Assembly: GCA_021495925.1 (NCBI GenBank)
Contig: JAKEKT010000001.1
Span: forward strand, 868,001 to 932,000
Direction of reading: 5' to 3'
Length of the DNA stretch: 64,000 nt
DNA from: Diplodia intermedia
Lineage: Eukaryota; Ascomycota; Dothideomycetes; Botryosphaeriales; Botryosphaeriaceae
Shown: in pieces, positions 1 to 10,560 of the stretch
Layout of the letters: each line of letters begins with the position of its first letter
Position numbering within the stretch: position 1 is the stretch's first letter
Program-made: the position numbers and the translations under genes
Notes under the pieces: generated by a model
What the model was told of the DNA's origin: nothing
The model's input: the letters and a program-made list of their open reading frames with translations, nothing else
Database searches by the model: none

Positions 1-210
1 GCGCAGCAAGGCGTCCTCGATGACACCCAATGCGATACGTGTCTGCTCCTGGACGGCACGGAGGCGGGAGTCCTTCAGGTCGCTGTCGGCCAGGAAGGCG
101 GCTATGCGGCCATCGAGGCGGGCGCACAGGTCCGGGAACGGTAGTGGGGGGACAGGCACCAGCGGGGCCTGGGACTGCGGCTTCAGCACATGGTTGGCGA
201 CTCCGGTCAT
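1..210 (-). CDS. FAD1: FAD synthetase (FMN adenylyltransferase), N-terminal fragment
   Basis: The frame opens with ATG at 210 and stays open for 70 codons to the window edge, so only the N-terminus is seen. It starts MTGVANHVLK, and residues 50-70 contain a segment like QEQTRIALGVIEDALLR. In fungal FAD1 proteins a similar segment precedes the PAPS-reductase-like SYNGGKDC ATP-pyrophosphatase motif, which would lie outside this window. The family makes FAD from FMN and ATP in the cytosol. The gene is divergent from the sulfite reductase gene, with 549 bp between the start codons. The call rests on a short, weakly conserved segment and could be wrong. An unrelated protein with an N-terminal helix of this type is the main alternative. 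Confidence 0.45.
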   Translation of the reverse strand, partial: MTGVANHVLKPQSQAPLVPVPPLPFPDLCARLDGRIAAFLADSDLKDSRLRAVQEQTRIALGVIEDALLR

Positions 211-759
211 CTCGGCACGCCGGCGGCAGTGGACATGAGATCGTGCTCGGCGGAGGGTGCGTGGCGTGGCGCGTCGCTGGCGTCGGGTGGGTGGCCGTGC
301 AGCGGTGATGATGTTCCCCTCGCGGAGCAGTAGTACCTAGCGGCGGGAGGACAGGGTGGCCGGGGCCCCGGCACGCCGCACATCGGCAGCCCTGCGGTGC
401 CTTTACGCCGCCTTGCAGCCCCGCCCGTGTCACGGGGCCTGAAATTTTACCGCCGTCTGAGTAATGCGCTGTGACGCTGGAAACGGGCAGTTGGTCCCGC
501 CGAGCCCTCGGCCCTCGCTCGCCGCCGACCCCAGTTTCGCAGGTTAGCGCGGATGGTGTGATCGCTGCTGGAGCCAATGCGATGCCGGTAATATGCCCTT
601 AGCAAAGCCCAGCTCCCGGAAAAAAAGTGGTCAAAGAGCGTGGCTGCCCGCGTTGCATTTCAACCGCCGCTGAGCCTCTTGGACCACTGCACGAGGCTCT
701 CCTCTCCTCACTGTCTTTCTCCGCGTTCTCGAGGCCCATCGCTCGCACCAGCTGCAACC
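211..759. other. Divergent intergenic region between FAD1-like gene and MET5
   Basis: This 549-bp stretch separates two start codons that face away from each other and must hold both promoters. It is GC-rich and no convincing TATA box is seen. Forward frames at 20-308 and 627-915 are short and antisense to, or overlapping, the real genes. I see no further gene. Confidence 0.6.
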
Positions 760-3700
760 ATGGGCTCCGTCACCACCGCCGGAGAGGCTGGTACGTCTAT
801 CGCTGCCCCGCCGCGCCGCCGAGCGCGGGCCCGCCCAACATCAACTGACTCCCACCAGTGGCGCGGATTGCGTACCTGGCCAGTGACCTCGTCGTCTCTG
901 TCCAGCAGTCGCTGAAGGATGACTCGGAATTCTCAAAGCACCTCAACTCCTACAGCGCCGCCAAGGCGCCTGGTGTCGTGAGCAAGGATTTGCCTGAGGT
1001 ATGACCCATTGCCGCCGACCCCGCAGCCCTCATAGCCGGCGCAGACGCTGACTGCGCGCCAGATCCTGTCCGTCAGGCAAAATGCCGACCCGCTCCTTTC
1101 CGTCTTCCAGCCAATTCGCTCCGGCAAGCTGGTTTCCGTCACCACCACCTCGTCCATCCTCGTCCAATCGATACCCCACCTTTACAAGCTGGCCCAGTAC
1201 CCCGTTGTCCTCCACGTCTCGCTGCAGCCGACTGGATATCCCGACTACTCGGAAATCACCTCCATCAGACAATCTGGCTTCACTTTCCTTCAGTCCGAGT
1301 CCCTGCAGGAGGCGCAGGACATCGCCCTGACGGCGCATGCGCTAGCCATCAAGTCCGGCAAGGGTGTGGTCCACTTTTTCGATTCGGCTGTCGTGTCCAA
1401 CGCGAAGCCCATCTCTCATGAGAACCGGGACCTCGTGAAACAAGTCCTGGATGTGGATGCTGCCCGCGTTTTCCAGGGCTCGTCCTCGCCCGAGACTTCC
1501 CTGTATGCGGATGACGGCCGTGTTGCCACTGTGACGGTAGCCGGTAGCCAAGTCTCGCAGCCGAACGGCACCCTCGGCGAAAGCCTCCAATTGCCCGAGC
1601 AACAGCCTTCAGGACGCTCCAGCACCCGCGAGTCCTCGGCCAGCGGCTCGTCAAGGCGCGAGAGCAGCGCCAGCAGCGACAAGAACAGCACTGTCTCTTC
1701 GGCCACTACTGTGGAATCTGTCTCTGCCAAGCCTATTTCTTCGGAAGAGATCTACAAGTTTGTCTCTCAGGTCTGGAGCACTATCAAGGATGTCACCGGC
1801 CGCGAGTACGAGGCGTTCTCGTACACCGGCCCGGCCAACGCCGAGGCTGCAGCTTTCATTTTTGGTTCGGACACTGCCATGTTCGCCGAAGAGTTGGATG
1901 AGGCGGGTGCGGATTACTCCAACCCCGGTCTGATCACCGCTAGGCTGTACAGGCCCTGGTTGGGCGCTCAGCTCGCTGCTGTCATCCCAAAGTCGGTCAA
2001 GAAGATCGCAGTTTTGGAGCAAGTGAGGAGGAAGACAACCAAGTGGGGCCCGCTCCTTCTGGACCTCCTCACTTCCCTGAGGACTTCTGGTGGTGCTTCC
2101 CCTTCGATTGTTGGCCACCAACTGGGCTACATCGAAGAGTCTACTGTTCGCCAAGCCCTCCGCGGCGTCTTCCAGAACCTGTATTCGGATTCCCCCATCC
2201 AAAACCTCCAGATTGGCAAGATGGAGGGTCCTGAACCAACTGCCACTGAGCAGAAGCCCGCCCAGCCCGAGTTGGAGAACGCATACATGAAGATCCTGAA
2301 CCAGGTCTTCAAGGAGCGTCTTTACATCGCTAACCAGCTCGAATCCGAGAATGCAGGCATTTCTGCGCAGGTTGCTTCGACCCCTGAGTACGGATTTGGT
2401 TCTCTCGTTGCAAGGCTAGAGCACCGCAAGCGTTTCGTCTCTGAGGCTACAGAGGCTGCCAAGTCGGGTTCGCTCACGTCTGAGGATGCCAAGAAGGCCA
2501 TCTCCCAGTGGGCGCTGGCTGCTGAGGACGCCGCCAAGGTTGAAGCTGCGGCTGAGGAGGCCATCTCGAAGCTGACTTCGGATGCCTCTGAGAGTGCTAA
2601 CAAGCTTCTGGCCTCCAAGGACCTTTTCCGCAAGGAGTCTCAGTGGTTAATCGGTTCCGATGCTTGGTCCTATGACCTCGGCAACTCTGGTGTTCACCAC
2701 GTTCTAGCATCCGGCGAGAACGTCAACATGCTTATCATCGACTCCACCCCCTACTCTGAGCGTGCAGCGGCGGATGCTGCTCGGAGGAAGAAGGACATTG
2801 GCCTCTACGCCATGAATTTCGGCAACGCCTATGTTGCGTCCACTGCCGTTTACAGCTCCTACACCCAGGTTCTCCAGGCCATGATTGAGGCTGACAAGTT
2901 CGACGGCCCCTCTGTCGTCCTTGCTTACTTGCCTTACTATAAAGAGGATGAGTCCCCTTTGACAGTCCTTCAGGAGACCAAGAAGGCCGTTGATATTGGC
3001 TACTGGCCTCTGTACCGCTGGGACCCGTACGGTGAGGAGAAGGGCGAGGAGAACTTCAAGCTTGACTCCGAGAGGGTCAAGAGGGAGTTGCAGGAGTTCC
3101 TGCGTCGCGACAACTACCTGTCGCAGGTCATGAAGAGGCACCCCCAGTTTGCCGCGAACCTCTCCCAGTCGTATGGCTCCGAGGTCCGCGAACTGCAGAA
3201 GAGAAAGGCGAAAGATGCGTACAGCAAGCTTTTGGAAGGTCTTCAGGGCGCTCCCGTCACCATCCTCTTTGCGTCGGATAACGGTAACGCCGAGAACATT
3301 TCCAAGCGCTTGGGTAACAGAGGAAAGGCGAGAGGCTTGAAGACCATGGTTATGGCGATGGACGACTACCCACTCGAGGACATCAACGCTGAGGAGAACC
3401 TTGTCCTGATCACCAGTGTTGCTGGTCAGGGTGAGTTCCCTCAGAACGGCAGGAACTTCTGGGAGGCGGTTAAGAACTCCACTGATATCGATCTCGCGAC
3501 TGTCAATTTCGCCGTCTTTGGTCTCGGTGACAGCCACTACTGGCCCCGCAAAGAGGACAAGATATACTACAACAAGCCCGCTAAGGATCTTCACGCCAGG
3601 CTGGTCACTCTGGGTGGTAAGACTTTGGTCGACTGTGGCCTTGGTGATGACCAGGATCCTGATGGATTCAACACTGCATACAACGACTGGGAGCCCAAGC

Positions 3701-5543
3701 TCTGGCAGGCTCTCGGTGTCGACAAGGTCGAGGGCCTTCCCGACGAGCCCCCGCCATTGACCAATGAGGACATCAAGATCCAGTCCAACTTCCTCCGCGG
3801 TACCATCGTCGAGGGTCTCAATGACACCAGCACTCTCGCCATCTCTGCCTCCGATCAGCAGCTCACCAAGTTCCATGGTACCTACATGCAGGATGACCGT
3901 GACATCCGTGATCAGCGCAAGGCGCAGGGTCTTGAGCCAGCTTACTCCTTCATGATTCGTTGCCGCCTTCCCGGCGGTGTTGCGACTCCCAAGCAGTGGA
4001 TCCAGATGGACGAGATTGCCAGCACTCTTGGTAACGAGACCATGAAGCTTACTACCCGTCAGACCTTCCAGTTCCACGGTGTCGTCAAAAGTAAGCTCAA
4101 GCCCGCTATGCAGGCCATTAACAGATCCCTCATGACCACGATCGCCGCTTGCGGTGACGTCAACCGTAACGTCATGTGCAGCAGTCTGCCGGAGCACAGC
4201 GCTTTCCACCGCGATGTATACGAGGTCTCGAAGAGGGTCAGCGACCACCTGCTGCCTTCCACTTCCGCTTACCATGAGATCTGGCTGAAGGAGGACGATG
4301 AGAAGACTCAGGTCGCTGGTGACGCCATCGTTGACCACGAGCCGCTCTACGGACCAACCTATCTCCCCAGGAAGTTCAAGATCACGATTGCCATTCCTCC
4401 GCACAATGACACGGACGTCTATGCTCATGACATCGGTCTCATTGCTATCAAGGGGGCTGATGGCCGCCTTGAGGGTTTCAACGTTACCGCTGGTGGCGGT
4501 ATGGGTGCTACCCACAACAACAAGAAGACCTACCCTCAGACTGGTCGGATGTTTGGCTTCGTTCCTACCGAAGACATCCACATTGCCTGCGAGAAGATCA
4601 TGCTTGTCCAGCGTGACAATGGCGATCGCAAGAACCGCAAGCACGCTCGTCTAAAGTACACGATTGATGACATGACTGTCGAAGGCTTCAAGGCCAAGGT
4701 TGAGGAGTACTGGGGCAACGGCAAGAAGTTCCAGGAGCCTCGCCCTTTCGAGTTCAAGAGCAACGTCGACACTTTCGGCTGGATGAAGGATGAAAATGGC
4801 CTCAACCACTTCACGCTCTTCATCGAGAACGGCCGTATCGAGGACACTGCCGACTTCCCCATGAAGACTGGTCTTGTCGAGGTCGCCAAGGCGCACAAGG
4901 GAGAGTTCCGCCTGACGGGTAACCAACATCTCATCCTTTCTGGCGTGCACGATGACGACCTCGATGAGATGAAGGCTCTGCTGAAGAAGTACAAGCTGGA
5001 CAACATCCAGTTCTCTGGCCTTCGTCTTTCTTCCTCGGCCTGTGTTGCCTTCCCCACTTGCGGTCTGGCCATGGCTGAGTCTGAGCGTTACCTCCCAGTG
5101 CTCGTTGGCAAGGTCGAGAAGATTCTCGAGGAAAATGGTCTTCGTCAAGAGAGCATTGTCATGCGTATGACCGGTTGTCCCAACGGTTGCGCCCGCCCCT
5201 GGCTTGCCGAGATTGCCTTCGTCGGCAAGGCTTATGGCGCGTATAACATGTACCTTGGTGGCGGCTACCACGGCCAGCGGTTGAACAAGCTCTACCGCTC
5301 CTCGATCAAGGAGGACGAGATCCTCGAGATTCTCACCCCCATGATCAAGCGCTACGCAACTGAAAAGAACGAGGGTGAACACTTCGGTGACTGGGTCGTC
5401 CGTGCTGGCATTATCGCTGCCACCACTGATGGCCGCAACTTCCATGACAACGTAAGTGGACCTGCTACTTGCTTCTAGTAATGTACCCTAAACTGACTGA
5501 ATGATCACAGACCGGGGAAGAGGAATCAGAGGACGAGGCATAG
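760..5543 (+). CDS. MET5: Assimilatory sulfite reductase, beta subunit (hemoprotein)
   Basis: Four exons (760-790, 859-998, 1063-5451, 5511-5543) give 1530 aa, normal for fungal Met5. The enzyme reduces sulfite to sulfide with siroheme and a 4Fe-4S cluster, and receives electrons from the Met10 flavoprotein. The first ~750 residues are pyruvate:ferredoxin-oxidoreductase-like. A flavodoxin-like domain follows from about residue 789 (starts VTILFASDNGNAEN), then the nitrite/sulfite reductase ferredoxin-like halves and the hemoprotein domains. The cluster cysteines are visible as C-X5-C (C1384, C1390; CVAFPTC) and C-X3-C (C1429, C1433; CPNGC). The 11-residue first exon is placed because VARIAYLASDLVV continues only if the 68-nt intron is removed. 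The last 59-nt intron restores the acidic end TGEEESEDEA. A 646-codon antisense frame inside it is a codon-bias shadow. Confidence 0.95.
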
Positions 5544-6462
5544 ACTGCTCCAACACCTGATATATCATGTGTTCTTGACTTGTCACGCTCTCAACGATAC
5601 GTTATGTAAAATTTAAGTGTCTTGTTGGTCCGGGAAAACGGAAAACATGAAGCCATGGCAATGCGCTTTTTCCATTCACGTTTATGAATAAAAACACGGT
5701 CATCAAGAATCGGGCGTTCATTTTGGGGATTTAAGGGGCGATGAGGGGGAAGGCAAAATACCTTTTTAGATCTTCTTCTCCCCATTGCCCGATCAATTTT
5801 CTGGTCGTTGGTTGTTTAGTTATTCGTCTTGTATATAAAGTACACTTTTGTCACTCGATCTTCTGTTGAAAACGTAATTGACATCGCAACTTCAACAATT
5901 TAACCGATGATTGGAAAGCTCCGGGCTTCCGTTCATAGATCTGGAAGGCTTTGACCTACTTGGAATGCACCTCCAATGGTATCAATCGGTATAAAGTGCA
6001 TCCGTAGAACAAGCTTACACCGCCTCTAAAGGGACCATCGTTCTTCTTGCACTCACCGACGCCGGCACCCCTTCCCTAAGACCTTGTAAGAAGTAAATAT
6101 AGGGGAACGGAGGAATAATGTGTTCTGTGCTGGGTTCGCGTGAGCATCATACATAATCCTGGCAGGCGTTAGATGATGACGAGTGTCTCTAGCACTGGAC
6201 GCAGTAGATGCGTTCATACGTTTTGCCAAGGTTGTGACTGTAGGGTGTCCGGCTGAGAAAAGTTCAAACAATCTCACTTTTCTGAACAAGCAGGGGGACA
6301 GATGAGAATAAAAGAGCTAGACGTTCTATATCTCTGGGCTTTCGTCATAGGGCAGTTCCCTACAGATGATGTCCTTCCAATGCCTATCAAACATGAATTG
6401 CCTCCATAACGCCTGGCCCATGCCTCGCCGTGGGTGATCCTCTGCCGCAACGACTGTCAAGG
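5544..6462. other. Convergent intergenic region, MET5 / uS12m
   Basis: About 0.9 kb between the stop codons of MET5 and the mitochondrial S12 gene, more AT-rich than its flanks, consistent with two 3' UTRs. Only short frames without family resemblance are present. Nothing else is seen. Confidence 0.6.
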
Positions 6463-7143
6463 TTAAGTCGTCTTGGGCTTCTTCGTACCATACTTCGATC
6501 TCGAAGTAAGCCTGTTACCAACACCACCCTGAAGAACAAGTCAGACTCGGGATTCCTGATAGATGGGTAAGGCGGGAAATGAATACCAGATCGCCCGCGC
6601 CTCTAACAAGCTTGTATCTTACACCAGGACAATCCTGAGCACGGCCGCCGCGAACTAGGACAACGGAGTGCTGCTGCACGTTGTGACCTGTGCACGGGAT
6701 ATCAGTGGTTGTCTCGCGCCTATGCGGGCTTCCCTTTGCTCATCTCCGTCTAACCGTGACCTCAACGTACCTTCACCAGGAATGTATGCCCACACCAGCC
6801 TTCCGTTACTCAGCCTCACCCTAGCAACCTTGCGCTCGCCCGAGTTGGGCTTCTTGGGCTTCGTGGTTCCAACCTTGACACAGACCCCCTTCATCTCCGG
6901 GCGGTTCTTCAGTTGGGGCGAGGTGAGCTTGCGGGCAGGCTGAGGCTGGCGGCAGCCACGGCGGACCTGGTTGTAGGTGGCATTACGGGCGGAGCTTGCG
7001 CTGAAGGTGCGGGCGGCGGCGGCGGCGGCGAGGACCGTAGAGGATGCGGTGCGCGGCGCAGCAGCAACAACGGGACGGCGGCTGGCGGCGGAGGCGAGCG
7101 CTGAGACTGGGCGGACCAGCTGGCGGAGGTAGTGGAGAGGCAT
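6463..7143 (-). CDS. MRPS12: Mitochondrial small-subunit ribosomal protein uS12m
   Basis: Three exons on the minus strand (7143-6771, 6687-6587, 6528-6463) give 179 aa. Residues 1 to ~50 form an Ala/Arg/Ser-rich mitochondrial presequence starting MPLHYLRQLVRPVSAL. The mature part carries the S12 signatures KKPNSGERKVARVRLSNG, AYIPGEG, HNVQQHSVVLVRGGR and the uS12-type PGVRYKLVRG. These sit at the decoding centre of the mitoribosome. The middle exon was found by completing PGEG with HNVQQHS across an 83-nt intron. The last exon gives the basic tail SRSKYGTKKPKTT after a 58-nt intron. The gene is divergent from the GCN3 gene, with a 402-bp shared upstream region. Confidence 0.95.
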
Positions 7144-7545
7144 GGCGGCCGCAATTGAGGTTGACAGGCGGCGTTGCGGCGGGCGGCGATGCGGTGGTCT
7201 GGTCGCGCACCTCCGCGAATTTGACGAGCCGCCGACTGGGATGCGCGCTCGGACCACCAAGTTTTGTGATGTCGACAGTGACTCTTTCGCGCCAGACTCC
7301 TCCACCTCGACTCAGCCCATCCCCCACCAGCCGGTCTCACGCACTGCCATACCCCACAGGAGCCTTCCGCGACCCGTTCCGCATCTATTTGGCCCATCAC
7401 GCCTTCGCCAGGCACAAGCCTCGCCCGGGTCCTTGTCCCCGCGACACCCCGCTCCGTCATACCGCACTGCGCATTCGCAGGACAGTAAGCCCGAGTAGCT
7501 GTCACCTCGCCATCCTCCGCAACCCTCTCGCTTCTCACAGCCATC
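7144..7545. other. Divergent promoter region, uS12m / GCN3
   Basis: 402 bp between two divergent start codons. It carries pyrimidine-rich patches on the GCN3 side (CTCCACC, CATCCTCCGC) and no clear TATA box, as is common for fungal housekeeping promoters. Overlapping short frames on both strands are not supported as genes. Confidence 0.55.
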
Positions 7546-8732
7546 ATGGGTCTCCCCGATTCCGCTCTTTCGGCTGGAGGAGCTGAGGCTCCGTTTGACA
7601 TCGTCGGCACCTACCAGCGCCTGTTGACTGAGGATCCCGACCTGACCATGCCTGTTGCTGCCATTGAGGCTCTCGTCGCCGCCCTTTCCGCTTCCGACAC
7701 AAGCACCACCACCGAGACTCTCGCCCTGCTCTCCGCTTACACCAACAAGCTCAAGGCCGCCATTCCCAACCCCATCTCTCTGTCCGCTGGCACCGATCTC
7801 TTCCAGCGCTACCTCATGACCTCTGTCCGTCCGGGCGTCGACTTCTCCAAGACTCGCCAGCACCTTCTCAGCAACGGCCGTCTGTTCGTCGAGCGCGCCA
7901 AGGCTTCCCGTGACAAGATTGCCTCGTTCGGAAAGCACTTCATCCGCGACGGCAACACCATCCTAACCAACGGCGGTTCGCGTGTCGTGAGCGCACTGCT
8001 GCGTTCTGCCGCCGAGTCGGCCGGCGGATCCCAAGGCTCTGTCCGCTTTCGCGTCATCTACGTCCTCGCCGTGCCCGACCCAGCCAACCCTTCGACCGAG
8101 GCCACGACCAAGCACGCCGAGGGCACCGAGATCGTGCGTGCCTTGCGCGCCCATGGCGTGCCCGTCGCGACCATCCCGGAGGCGGGCGTCGCGTACGCTA
8201 TGGGCAAGGTTGACATGGTCATCGTGGGCGCCGAGGGCGTTGTCGAGAACGGCGGCATCATCTCCCGCCTCGGCACCTACCAGCTCGGCGTCCTGGCTAA
8301 GAACGCGAACAAGCCCTTCTACGTAGTTGCCGAGAGCCACAAGTTTGTACGTCTGTATCCGCTCGGTCAGTACGACCTGCCCATCGAGCAGAAAGTCATT
8401 CAATTCCGCGTCGGCCACGACGAGCGTGTTGTCGAGGAAGAAGGAAGCAAGAGCTCCGGCGAGGCGGATCTGGGCGTGAGAAAGGAGAAATGGGCGGCTG
8501 GTGCGGTGGATGACGCCGTGGACTTCACGGTGAGTATACCTACCCCCTCGATCGACCGAAGTGGCGCTGTTTTTCCGGCTTGGTGTTTTCCAGGCTTTAT
8601 GATTGCCTACACATTCGATTCTAACATCATATTGCCATCTAGCCGCCCAACCTCATCTCCGCTCTGATCACCGAGTCTGGTGTCCTCACTCCCAGCGCTG
8701 TCTCCGAGGAACTGATCAAGATTTGGTTCTAA
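7546..8732 (+). CDS. GCN3: Translation initiation factor eIF2B subunit alpha
   Basis: Two exons (7546-8529, 8643-8732) give 357 aa, slightly above the ~305-350 aa usual for the family. eIF2B is the guanine-nucleotide exchange factor for eIF2, and its alpha subunit senses phosphorylated eIF2 in general amino-acid control. The Rossmann-like eIF2B/MtnA domain is recognisable from TNGGSRVVSALLRSA through VDMVIVGAEGVVENGGIISRLG and KPFYVVAESHKFVRLYPL. The 113-nt intron is needed to reach the family C-terminus PPNLISALITESGVLTPSAV and EELIKIWF. Without splicing, the frame runs into unrelated sequence. Divergent from uS12m. Confidence 0.95.
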
Positions 8733-10560
8733 TCATTTTCCCTTCCTCCACACTCACTTTTCGCTTTGATGCATGAACAGGCGCCGGTTCCCGTAAGAGC
8801 CTATTCTTCTCAGGTGGCTTCGGCAGCCACGTTATATCCACTCTTGCGGCCATCAGATGGTCAATTCAAACCAATGGAGACGATCGATCGTGAGGAGGCG
8901 GGGTTTAGTTAGGTTTCAACGAAGCAACAGCTGGGAAACCAAGATAAACGGCACTGTTAACGCTGGCCGCCACGCCATCTCCCTGAATGAACCGTTGGCG
9001 TTAACGGATAGATACTGGGGGTATTTGCAAGGAGGGCAATGGTTTTGAGATTACCCCAGATCCAAGCAGGGTCAAGCTTTGCGAGAGTTCGACGAGAGAA
9101 TGCTGAAAAGGTGAATGGAAATGACTTCCAGCGGAAAATTTCGATGCTTGGTGTCTGTTATGGCCCCCTTAAAAATGGTTCGTGTCCCGGAATACAATAC
9201 AAGCCCCCGGACTGGGGACCGTCTCGCTCGAATGCCGACCTACACGAATGGCAAAGACGTAGAAGCAATTTTATAGTTAATGGGAAAGTGACAAAATGGG
9301 GAATAGCAACGAACCGTTGCATCGTTTGTACTGAAGTGTAGCAGCCAAAATCGCGGCCCTCGTTCGGAGCACTCGATGACATTGGCTCAAGTTTGTGTCT
9401 GATATGTCCTTGTGACTGACTGGTTGATCGAATAAGGGAAGAAACGACGCCGACGAGAACGGTTAGAAAAAGGTGTGTTTCGAAAAGAGACTTGTCCTCG
9501 CAAGTGTGGAATGTGAGCAAAGACATGTTTTGAGAGTGGTGGTAATGGAGACAGGGGAGCCTAAGACTTTCATGCTATGCGGTGTTTTGGTAACGGCTTC
9601 ACAGTCAGAGCAACTGGAGACATCAGCGGCAATAGGAGCAAGTCATCCTTCGTACAAGGGGTATACAAGCAGGCAGCACAGAATCTGATCATACAAGTGC
9701 AAATTTATAATTTAGAGTTTTTTTTTTTTGAAAAAAAGAATTCGCTGGAGTACAAGGCAGGGATTCTTACATGGCTAACTAGATGCATGTGGTTTTACCT
9801 CAGGCCTTCTTACTAGCCATAAACCTTTTTCTTGTTTCCCATGGAAGTGAAGTGAGAGAGCGGCTGAAGATCATCTACGCGCTTCGTGGAGACCGAAGAA
9901 ATACGACACTTTTGCATTTGCATTTGCATTTGCATTTACCACACAGCTAACTGCACTGAACCGAAAAAAAAAATACATGACTCGCGAATCCGGGAGCCCA
10001 GTTCAATAGCAAGAAAGAGTTTATTCTTCTCACGTATGACCATTTTCCAAGACGCAGACCAAGGAGTACATAAATAAAGGTCAGGCGCCGCACAACTCGA
10101 GGGAGTACCGATGACTAAGAAAACGTTGAGCTGAGAGGGACAGGGGGAATCTTTGCTCATCAAGGACGAAAACATCGCCAAATACGCCTTTCGCTATCGT
10201 GTGTGGTTGACAGTTTTATGCCGCATGTCGTTTCGTTCCCGAAGTACCCCGTCCTAGTAGAAGATATAAACGCCGATGATCCGATAAGAGCAGCATTGCA
10301 TCGTCCCAGAGAAAACAAAATGATGACCGCCGGTTGGAACTCCTGGTAAAGGGAAGTCGAAGCAGCCGAGCACATATGATGTGCCCTTTTTCCGTCGACA
10401 CAACGTCCTCGCGATTGAGATTTCGCTCGCGCGCTCGAGAGTCCTCGGTTCAGCCTGACTTCCCACATTTCAATCACCTTGCCCACAGTTCGCCTTTCTG
10501 TGACCATTTCCCATCGCACCACGCAACTTTTTTTGCGCCACAACGGTCCCATTTGTTCTT
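8733..10560. other. Intergenic region between GCN3 and sreA 3' ends
   Basis: 1.83 kb between two stop codons. It contains an 8-bp inverted repeat (GTTAACGC at 8956-8963, GCGTTAAC at 8998-9005), a 12-nt T run near 9718-9729 and a short hexamer repeat at 9914-9937. Several frames of 60-130 codons exist on both strands, but none shows a family motif or spliced continuation, so I call no gene. Confidence 0.55.
9914..9937 (+). repeat. Hexanucleotide microsatellite (GCATTT)x4
   Basis: Four perfect tandem copies of GCATTT in non-coding sequence between GCN3 and sreA. A simple length-variable repeat is the plain reading. Confidence 0.9.

Noticed and set aside
2704..4644. 646-codon open frame antisense to MET5
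   Set aside because: It lies wholly inside a firmly identified gene in a strongly biased codon context; its Leu/Val-rich translation shows no domain.
8956..9005. 8-bp inverted repeat GTTAACGC / GCGTTAAC with a 34-nt loop
   Set aside because: Too short and widely spaced to call a terminator or an element end; expected by chance over this length.
9158..9526. 122-codon minus-strand frame between GCN3 and sreA
   Set aside because: No domain, no splice extension, ordinary length for chance in this region.
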